From assembly GCF_933775445.1 (NCBI RefSeq), contig NW_026089419.1, forward strand, positions 186,001 to 250,000: 64,000 bases of DNA, given 5' to 3'. Below are positions 55,001 through 64,000 of the stretch, one piece after another. The first letter of the stretch is position 1, and every line of letters starts with the position of its first letter. Source of the stretch: Argentina anserina. Its lineage: Eukaryota; Streptophyta; Magnoliopsida; Rosales; Rosaceae. The notes below the pieces were generated by a model that ran no database searches, was not told the DNA's origin, and worked only from the letters and a program-made list of their open reading frames with translations. The position numbers and the translations under genes are program-made.

Positions 55001-55710
55001 CAAACGATGTAAAGATACACAATTGGAATAGTAAAGATACGCAAACGATGTAAAGATACTCAGTTTGAAAGAAACACACTCCCACACTTGCAAAACTCTC
55101 AAATTCAATAGAAACTCGCATCTAAAAGCCTTACAGAAAGATACTCAAACGAGAAATGAAAAGATACACAATTGGAATAGTAAAGATACGCAAACGATGT
55201 AAAGATACACAATTGGAATAGTAAAGATACGCAAACGATGTAAAGATACTCAGTTTGAAAGAAACACACTCCCACACTTGCAAAAACTCTCAAATACAAT
55301 AGAAACTCGCATCAGAAGCCTTACAGAAAGATACTCAAACGAGAAATGAAAAGATACACAATTGGAATAGTAAAGATACGCAAACGATGTAAAGATACAC
55401 AATTGGAATAGTAAAGATACGCAAACGATGTAAAGATACTCAGTTTGAAAGAAACACACTCCCACACTTGCAAAACTCTCAAATTCAATAGAAACTCGCA
55501 TCTAAAAGCCTTACAGAAAGATACTCAAACGAGAAATGAAAAGATACACAATTGGAATAGTAAAGATACGCAAACGATGTAAAGATACACAATTGGAATA
55601 GTAAAGATACGCAAACGATGTAAAGATACTCAGTTTGAAAGAAACACACTCCCACACTTGCAAAACTCTCAAATACAATAGAAACTCGCATCAGAAGCCT
55701 TACAGAAAAT
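52060..55710. repeat. Indel-rich satellite tract
   Basis: The same monomers continue, but about a dozen isolated one-base insertions or deletions fall here, each in a single monomer. Insertions lie near 52069, 52368, 52453, 53908, 54013, 54386, 54603, 54843 and 55285; deletions near 53510, 54754 and 55708; compensating changes occur at 54711 and 54851. Most alter runs of A. In the remaining ~60 kb I found only two comparable events (near 37287 and 61701). Uncorrected long-read consensus error is the likelier cause; a locally degenerate zone of the array is the alternative. Confidence 0.85.
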
Positions 55711-58700
55711 ACTCAAACGAGAAATGAAAAGATACACAATTGGAATAGTAAAGATACGCAAACGATGTAAAGATACACAATTGGAATAGTAAAGATACGC
55801 AAACGATGTAAAGATACTCAGTTTGAAAGAAACACACTCCCACACTTGCAAAACTCTCAAATTCAATAGAAACTCGCATCTAAAAGCCTTACAGAAAGAT
55901 ACTCAAACGAGAAATGAAAAGATACACAATTGGAATAGTAAAGATACGCAAACGATGTAAAGATACACAATTGGAATAGTAAAGATACGCAAACGATGTA
56001 AAGATACTCAGTTTGAAAGAAACACACTCCCACACTTGCAAAACTCTCAAATACAATAGAAACTCGCATCAGAAGCCTTACAGAAAGATACTCAAACGAG
56101 AAATGAAAAGATACACAATTGGAATAGTAAAGATACGCAAACGATGTAAAGATACACAATTGGAATAGTAAAGATACGCAAACGATGTAAAGATACTCAG
56201 TTTGAAAGAAACACACTCCCACACTTGCAAAACTCTCAAATACAATAGAAACTCGCATCAGAAGCCTTACAGAAAGATACTCAAACGAGAAATGAAAAGA
56301 TACACAATTGGAATAGTAAAGATACGCAAACGATGTAAAGATACACAATTGGAATAGTAAAGATACGCAAACGATGTAAAGATACTCAGTTTGAAAGAAA
56401 CACACTCCCACACTTGCAAAACTCTCAAATACAATAGAAACTCGCATCAGAAGCCTTACAGAAAGATACACAAACGAGAAATGAAAAGATACACAATTGG
56501 AATAGTAAAGATACGCAAACGATGTAAAGATACTCAGTTTGAAAGAAACACACTCCCACACTTGCAAAACTCTCAAATACAATAGAAACTCGCATCAGAA
56601 GCCTTACAGAAAGATACTCAAACGAGAAATGAAAAGATACACAGTTGGAATAGTAAAGATACGCAAATGATGTAAAGATACACAATTGGAATAGTAAAGA
56701 TACGCAAACGATGTAAAGATACTCAGTTTGAAAGAAACACACTCCCACACTTGCAAAACTCTCAAATTCAATAGAAACTCGCATCTGAAAGCCTTACAGA
56801 AAGATACTCAAACGAGAAATGAAAAGATACACAATTGGAATAGTAAAGATACGCAAACGATGTAAAGATACTCAGTTTGAAAGAAACACACTCCCACACT
56901 TGCAAAACTCTCAAATTCAATAGAAACTCGCATCTAAAAGCCTTACAGAAAGATACTCAAACGAGAAATGAAAAGATACACAATTGGAATAGTAAAGATA
57001 CGCAAACGATGTAAAGATACACAATTGGAATAGTAAAGATACGCAAACGATGTAAAGATACACAATTGGAATAGTAAAGATACGCAAACGATGTAAAGAT
57101 ACTCAGTTTGAAAGAAACACACTCCCACACTTGCAAAACTCTCAAATACAATAGAAACTCGCATCAGAAGCCTTACAGAAAGATACTCAAACGAGAAATG
57201 AAAAGATACACAATTGGAATAGTAAAGATACGCAAACGATGTAAAGATACTCAGTTTGAAAGAAACACACTCCCACACTTGCAAAACTCTCAAATACAAT
57301 AGAAACTCGCATCAGAAGCCTTACAGAAAGATACTCAAACGAGAAATGAAAAGATACACAATTGGAATAGTAAAGATACGCAAACGATGTAAAGATACAC
57401 AATTGGAATAGTAAAGATACGCAAACGATGTAAAGATACTCAGTTTGAAAGAAACACACTCCCACACTTGCAAAACTCTCAAATTCAATAGAAACTCGCA
57501 TCTAAAAGCCTTACAGAAAGATACTCAAACGAGAAATGAAAAGATACACAATTGGAATAGTAAAGATACGCAAACGATGTAAAGATACACAATTGGAATA
57601 GTAAAGATACGCAAACGATGTAAAGATACTCAGTTTGAAAGAAACACACTCCCACACTTGCAAAACTCTCAAATACAATAGAAACTCGCATCAGAAGCAT
57701 TACAGAAAGATACTCAAACGAGAAATGAAAAGATACACAATTGGAATAGTAAAGATACGCAAACGATGTAAAGATACACAATTGGAATAGTAAAGATACG
57801 CAAACGATGTAAAGATACTCAGTTTGAAAGAAACACACTCCCACACTTGCAAAACTCTCAAATTCAATAGAAACTCGCATCTAAAAGCCTTACAGAAAGA
57901 TACTCAAACGAGAAATGAAAAGATACACAATTGGAATAGTAAAGATACGCAAACGATGTAAAGATACACAATTGGAATAGTAAAGATACGCAAACGATGT
58001 AAAGATACTCAGTTTTAAAGAAACACACTCCCACACTTGCAAAACTCTCAAATACAATAGAAACTCGCATCAGAAGCCTTACAGAAAGATACTCAAACGA
58101 GAAATGAAAAGATACACAATTGGAATAGTAAAGATACGCAAACGATGTAAAGATACACAATTGGAATAGTAAAGATACGCAAACGATGTAAAGATACTCA
58201 GTTTGAAAGAAACACACTCCCACACTTGCAAAACTCTCAAATACAATAGAAACTCGCATCAGAAGCCTTACAGAAAGATACTCAAACGAGAAATGAAAAG
58301 ATACACAATTGGAATAGTAAAGATACGCAAACGATGTAAAGATACACAATTGGAATAGTAAAGATACGCAAACGATGTAAAGATACTCAGTTTGAAAGAA
58401 ACACACTCCCACACTTGCAAAACTCTCAAATACAATAGAAACTCGCATCAGAAGCCTTACAGAAAGATACACAAACGAGAAATGAAAAGATACACAATTG
58501 GAATAGTAAAGATACGCAAACGATGTAAAGATACTCAGTTTGAAAGAAACACACTCCCACACTTGCAAAACTCTCAAATACAATAGAAACTCGCATCAGA
58601 AGCCTTACAGAAAGATACTCAAACGAGAAATGAAAAGATACACAGTTGGAATAGTAAAGATACGCAAACGATGTAAAGATACACAATTGGAATAGTAAAG

Positions 58701-58867
58701 ATACGCAAACGATGTAAAGATACTCAGTTTGAAAGAAACACACTCCCACACTTGCAAAACTCTCAAATACAATAGAAACTCGCATCTGAAAGCCTTACAG
58801 AAAGATACTCAAACGAGAAATGAAAAGATACACAATTGGAATAGTAAAGATATGCAAACGATGTAAA
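55245..58867. repeat. Duplication at 2001 bp offset
   Basis: Segment 55245-56866 recurs at 57246-58867. Shared marks are GATACACAAACGAG (about 56466 and 58467) and ACACAGTTGG (56641 and 58643), with the TCTAAAAG haplotype at the same register. The monomer at 58004 adds CAGTTTTAAAG, absent from the first copy. Confidence 0.84.
56867..57097. repeat. 231 bp monomer with three 41 bp units
   Basis: The only monomer in which the 41 bp internal unit occurs three times. It also carries the TCTAAAAG extra-base haplotype (190 + 41 = 231 bp). It shows that the unit expands as well as contracts. Confidence 0.92.
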
Positions 58868-59327
58868 GATACTCAGTTTGAAAGAAACACACTCCCACAC
58901 TTGCAAAACTCTCAAATACAATAGAAACTCGCATCAGAAGCCTTACAGAAAGATACTCAAACGAGAAATGAAAAGATACACAATTGGAATAGTAAAGATA
59001 CGCAAACGATGTAAAGATACTCAGTTTGAAAGAAACACACTCCCACACTTGCAAAACTCTCAAATACAATAGAAACTCGCATCAGAAGCCTTACAGAAAG
59101 ATACTCAAACGAGAAATGAAAAGATACACAATTGGAATAGTAAAGATACGCAAACGATGTAAAGATACACAATTGGAATAGTAAAGATACGCAAACGATG
59201 TAAAGATACTCAGTTTGAAAGAAACACACTCCCACACTTGCAAAACTTTCAAATACAATAGAAACTCGCATCAGAAGCCTTACAGAAAGATACTCAAACG
59301 AGAAATGAAAAGATACACAATTGGAAT
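57246..59327. repeat. ~2.1 kb block repeated at the right edge, first copy
   Basis: This block recurs at 61919-64000 at an offset of 4673 bp. Shared marks are GCATTACAG (about 57696 and 62369), CAGTTTTAAAG (58012 and 62685), GATACACAAACGAG and ACACAGTTGG. Differences are few: CAAATACAAT at 58766 against CAAATTCAAT in the second copy, and AACGAG near 59111 against AACCAG near 63784. Confidence 0.86.
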
Positions 59328-61918
59328 AGTAAAGATACGCAAACGATGTAAAGATACACAATTGGAATAGTAAAGATACGCAAACGATGTAAAGATACTC
59401 AGTTTGAAAGAAACACACTCCCACACTTGCAAAACTCTCAAATACAATAGAAACTCGCATCAGAAGCCTTACAGAAAGATACTCAAACGAGAAATGAAAA
59501 GATACACAATTGGAATAGTAAAGATACGCAAACGATGTAAAGATACACAATTGGAATAGTAAAGATACGCAAACGATGTAAAGATACTCAGTTTGAAAGA
59601 AACACACTCCCACACTTGCAAAACTCTCAAATACAATAGAAACTCGCATCAGAAGCCTTACAGAAAGATACTCAAACGAGAAATGAAAAGATACACAATT
59701 GGAATAGTAAAGATACGCAAACGATGTAAAGATACACAATTGGAATAGTAAAGATACGCAAACGATGTAAAGATACTCAGTTTGAAAGAAACACACTCCC
59801 ACACTTGCAAAACTCTCAAATACAATAGAAACTCGCATCAGAAGCCTTACAGAAAGATACTCAAACGAGAAATGAAAAGATACACAATTGGAATAGTAAA
59901 GATACGCAAACGATGTAAAGATACACAATTGGAATAGTAAAGATACGCAAACGATGTAAAGATACTCAGTTTGAAAGAAACACACTCCCACACTTGCAAA
60001 ACTCTCAAATACAATAGAAACTCGCATCAGAAGCCTTACAGAAAGATACTCAAACGAGAAATGAAAAGATACACAATTGGAATAGTAAAGATACGCAAAC
60101 GATGTAAAGATACTCAGTTTGAAAGAAACACACTCCCACGCTTGCAAAACTCTCAAATACAATAGAAACTCGCATCAGAAGCCTTACAGAAAGATACTCA
60201 AACGAGAAATGAAAAGATACACAATTGGAATAGTAAAGATACGCAAACGATGTAAAGATACACAATTGGAATAGTAAAGATACGCAAACGATGTAAAGAT
60301 ACTCAGTTTGAAAGAAACACACTCCCACACTTGCAAAACTCTCAAATTCAATAGAAACTCGCATCTAAAAGCCTTACAGAAAGATACTCAAACGAGAAAT
60401 GAAAAGATACACAATTGGAATAGTAAAGATACGCAAACGATGTAAAGATACACAATTGGAATAGTAAAGATACGCAAACGATGTAAAGATACTCAGTTTG
60501 AAAGAAACACACTCCCACACTTGCAAAACTCTCAAATACAATAGAAACTCGCATCAGAAGCCTTACAGAAAGATACTCAAACGAGAAATGAAAAGATACA
60601 CAATTGGAATAGTAAAGATACGCAAACGATGTAAAGATACACAATTGGAATAGTAAAGATACGCAAACGATGTAAAGATACTCAGTTTGAAAGAAACACA
60701 CTCCCACACTTGCAAAACTCTCAAATTCAATAGAAACTCGCATCTGAAAGCCTTACAGAAAGATACTCAAACGAGAAATGAAAAGATACACAATTGGAAT
60801 AGTAAAGATATGCAAACGATGTAAAGATACTCAGTTTGAAAGAAACACACTCCCACACTTGCAAAACTCTCAAATACAATAGAAACTCGCAACAGAAGCC
60901 TTACAGAAAGATACTCAAACGAGAAATGAAAAGATACACAATTGGAATAGTAAAGATACGCAAACGATGTAAAGATACTCAGTTTGAAAGAAACACACTC
61001 CCACACTTGCAAAACTCTCAAATTCAATAGAAACTCGCATCTGAAAGCCTTACAGAAAGATACTCAAACGAGAAATGAAAAGATACACAATTGGAATAGT
61101 AAAGATACGCAAACGATGTAAAGATACACAATTGGAATAGTAAAGATACGCAAACGATGTAAAGATACTCAGTTTGAAAGAAACACACTCCCACACTTGC
61201 AAAACTCTCAAATACAATAGAAACTCGCATCAGAAGCCTTACAGAAAGATACTCAAACGAGAAATGAAAAGATACACAATTGGAATAGTAAAGATACGCA
61301 AACGATGTAAAGATACACAATTGGAATAGTAAAGATACGCAAACGATGTAAAGATACTCAGTTTGAAAGAAACACACTCCCACACTTGCAAAACTTTCAA
61401 ATACAATAGAAACTCGCATCAGAAGCCTTACAGAAAGATACTCAAACGAGAAATGAAAAGATACACAATTGGAATAGTAAAGATACGCAAACGATGTAAA
61501 GATACACAATTGGAATAGTAAAGATACGCAAACGATGTAAAGATACTCAGTTTGAAAGAAACACACTCCCACACTTGCAAAACTCTCAAATACAATAGAA
61601 ACTCGCATCAGAAGCCTTACAGAAAGATACTCAAACGAGAAATGAAAAGATACACAATTGGAATAGTAAAGATACGCAAACGATGTAAAGATACACAATT
61701 GAATAGTAAAGATACGCAAACGATGTAAAGATACTCAGTTTGAAAGAAACACACTCCCACACTTGCAAAACTCTCAAATACAATAGAAACTCGCATCAGA
61801 AGCCTTACAGAAAGATACTCAAACGAGAAATGAAAAGATACACAATTGGAATAGTAAAGATACGCAAACGATGTAAAGATACACAATTGGAATAGTAAAG
61901 ATACGCAAACGATGTAAA
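59328..61918. repeat. Near-consensus 189 bp run and 190/149/148 bp monomers
   Basis: From 59016 to 59960 five 189 bp monomers run in a row, followed by short, 190 and 149 bp forms. CACGCTTGC near 60139 is shared only with 52829. GATATGCAAAC recurs near 60810. One G is missing in ACACAATTGAATAG near 61701. The part 60488-61541 resembles 50579-51632. Confidence 0.8.
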
Positions 61919-64000
61919 GATACTCAGTTTGAAAGAAACACACTCCCACACTTGCAAAACTCTCAAATACAATAGAAACTCGCATCAGAAGCCTTACAGA
62001 AAGATACTCAAACGAGAAATGAAAAGATACACAATTGGAATAGTAAAGATACGCAAACGATGTAAAGATACACAATTGGAATAGTAAAGATACGCAAACG
62101 ATGTAAAGATACTCAGTTTGAAAGAAACACACTCCCACACTTGCAAAACTCTCAAATTCAATAGAAACTCGCATCTAAAAGCCTTACAGAAAGATACTCA
62201 AACGAGAAATGAAAAGATACACAATTGGAATAGTAAAGATACGCAAACGATGTAAAGATACACAATTGGAATAGTAAAGATACGCAAACGATGTAAAGAT
62301 ACTCAGTTTGAAAGAAACACACTCCCACACTTGCAAAACTCTCAAATACAATAGAAACTCGCATCAGAAGCATTACAGAAAGATACTCAAACGAGAAATG
62401 AAAAGATACACAATTGGAATAGTAAAGATACGCAAACGATGTAAAGATACACAATTGGAATAGTAAAGATACGCAAACGATGTAAAGATACTCAGTTTGA
62501 AAGAAACACACTCCCACACTTGCAAAACTCTCAAATTCAATAGAAACTCGCATCTAAAAGCCTTACAGAAAGATACTCAAACGAGAAATGAAAAGATACA
62601 CAATTGGAATAGTAAAGATACGCAAACGATGTAAAGATACACAATTGGAATAGTAAAGATACGCAAACGATGTAAAGATACTCAGTTTTAAAGAAACACA
62701 CTCCCACACTTGCAAAACTCTCAAATACAATAGAAACTCGCATCAGAAGCCTTACAGAAAGATACTCAAACGAGAAATGAAAAGATACACAATTGGAATA
62801 GTAAAGATACGCAAACGATGTAAAGATACACAATTGGAATAGTAAAGATACGCAAACGATGTAAAGATACTCAGTTTGAAAGAAACACACTCCCACACTT
62901 GCAAAACTCTCAAATACAATAGAAACTCGCATCAGAAGCCTTACAGAAAGATACTCAAACGAGAAATGAAAAGATACACAATTGGAATAGTAAAGATACG
63001 CAAACGATGTAAAGATACACAATTGGAATAGTAAAGATACGCAAACGATGTAAAGATACTCAGTTTGAAAGAAACACACTCCCACACTTGCAAAACTCTC
63101 AAATACAATAGAAACTCGCATCAGAAGCCTTACAGAAAGATACACAAACGAGAAATGAAAAGATACACAATTGGAATAGTAAAGATACGCAAACGATGTA
63201 AAGATACTCAGTTTGAAAGAAACACACTCCCACACTTGCAAAACTCTCAAATACAATAGAAACTCGCATCAGAAGCCTTACAGAAAGATACTCAAACGAG
63301 AAATGAAAAGATACACAGTTGGAATAGTAAAGATACGCAAACGATGTAAAGATACACAATTGGAATAGTAAAGATACGCAAACGATGTAAAGATACTCAG
63401 TTTGAAAGAAACACACTCCCACACTTGCAAAACTCTCAAATTCAATAGAAACTCGCATCTGAAAGCCTTACAGAAAGATACTCAAACGAGAAATGAAAAG
63501 ATACACAATTGGAATAGTAAAGATATGCAAACGATGTAAAGATACTCAGTTTGAAAGAAACACACTCCCACACTTGCAAAACTCTCAAATACAATAGAAA
63601 CTCGCATCAGAAGCCTTACAGAAAGATACTCAAACGAGAAATGAAAAGATACACAATTGGAATAGTAAAGATACGCAAACGATGTAAAGATACTCAGTTT
63701 GAAAGAAACACACTCCCACACTTGCAAAACTCTCAAATACAATAGAAACTCGCATCAGAAGCCTTACAGAAAGATACTCAAACCAGAAATGAAAAGATAC
63801 ACAATTGGAATAGTAAAGATACGCAAACGATGTAAAGATACACAATTGGAATAGTAAAGATACGCAAACGATGTAAAGATACTCAGTTTGAAAGAAACAC
63901 ACTCCCACACTTGCAAAACTTTCAAATACAATAGAAACTCGCATCAGAAGCCTTACAGAAAGATACTCAAACGAGAAATGAAAAGATACACAATTGGAAT
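61919..64000. repeat. ~2.1 kb block repeated at the right edge, second copy
   Basis: This is the second copy of 57246-59327, still matching at the last base of the window, so the true duplication is probably longer than what is visible. The final monomer starts at 63878 and is cut by the window edge. Confidence 0.86.

Larger units (their letters stand above)
1..64000. repeat. Satellite DNA array, single family, fills the whole window
   Basis: Every base belongs to head-to-tail copies of one A-rich monomer. Using GATACTCAGTTTGAAAG as the monomer start, I count about 361 complete monomers and two partial ones, mean about 176 bp. All read in the same direction; I found no inversion, no inserted transposon and no unique spacer. 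Neighbouring monomers are usually identical or differ by one to five bases, so the array is strongly homogenised. Length classes are 148/149, 170, 178, 189/190 and 231 bp. The consensus is about 34% GC with marked strand asymmetry (A 47%, T 18%). An array of this size and monomer length is typical of eukaryotic centromeric, pericentromeric or subtelomeric heterochromatin; which of these cannot be decided from the window. There is no gene anywhere in it. The family is not one I recognise. Confidence 0.97.

Noticed and set aside
1..64000. CRISPR array
   Set aside because: Repeats are regular, but the stretches between any chosen repeat are also repeats; there are no unique spacers, no leader and no cas genes.
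1..64000. CENP-B box or telomeric repeats
   Set aside because: The consensus has no CGGG or CCCG on either strand, which the CENP-B box core needs, and no TTAGGG, TTTAGGG or TTAGG tandem run was seen.
1..64000. Transposon, rDNA or tRNA insertion
   Set aside because: Monomer starts can be followed from one to the next through the whole window; every interval is a known length class or differs by one or two bases, leaving no room for an insertion.
1..64000. Prokaryotic locus
   Set aside because: There are no genes at all in 64 kb, and homogenised satellite of this extent is a feature of eukaryotic chromosomes.
1..64000. Assigning a species or named satellite family
   Set aside because: The monomer does not match a satellite I can recall with confidence; naming one would be a guess. 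A search of the 189 bp consensus against repeat databases would settle it.

Overview
The whole 64 kb window is one uninterrupted tandem satellite array. I see no protein-coding gene, RNA gene, transposon, telomeric repeat or unique sequence, and the array runs off both ends of the window. A monoculture of head-to-tail 148-190 bp monomers of this length indicates eukaryotic nuclear heterochromatin (centromeric, pericentromeric or subtelomeric). I do not recognise the monomer family, so I assign neither a species nor a centromere role. No CENP-B box is visible.

Monomer. By hand I count about 361 complete monomers plus a partial one at each end, mean near 176 bp, all in the same orientation. The full form is 189 bp (about 34% GC; + strand about 47% A and 18% T). 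It divides into nine modules of 19-24 bp, each ending in AAA; five modules from base 85 onward, plus the first, begin GATAC[T/A/G]CA. Length classes differ mostly by whole modules: 148 bp (seven modules, about 100 copies), 170 bp (eight, about 26 copies), 189/190 bp (nine, the majority) and one 231 bp monomer (eleven). The 190 and 149 bp forms carry one extra base in a linked haplotype. Three 178 bp copies carry a 12 bp slippage deletion.

Layout. 1-4440: almost only 189/190 bp monomers, with a ~946 bp five-monomer higher-order repeat (HOR). 4441-10084: 170 bp monomers appear, with a 738 bp HOR inside a 2906 bp-offset duplication. 8780-23265: two ~6.6-6.8 kb copies of one block, offset 7716 bp (7905 bp after one extra monomer). 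22520-30842: adjoining HORs of 2665 and 2108 bp. 32232-35202: a block repeated 12129 bp downstream at 44361-47331. 33287-37797: HOR of 2255 bp. 37079-42062: HOR of 2513/2471 bp with runs of six short monomers. 42252-45415: HOR of 1582 bp. 47650-51064: HOR of 2066 bp. 52060-55710: locally indel-rich, probably under-polished. 55245-64000: repeats at 2001 and 4673 bp offsets.

The HOR period changes every few kilobases and copies share private variants. This is what recent unequal exchange, gene conversion or local amplification produces. The most notable structural signal is the nested ~21 bp (two helical turns) A-tract-phased module design. All coordinates and counts come from reading by eye; the large duplications should be confirmed by self-alignment.
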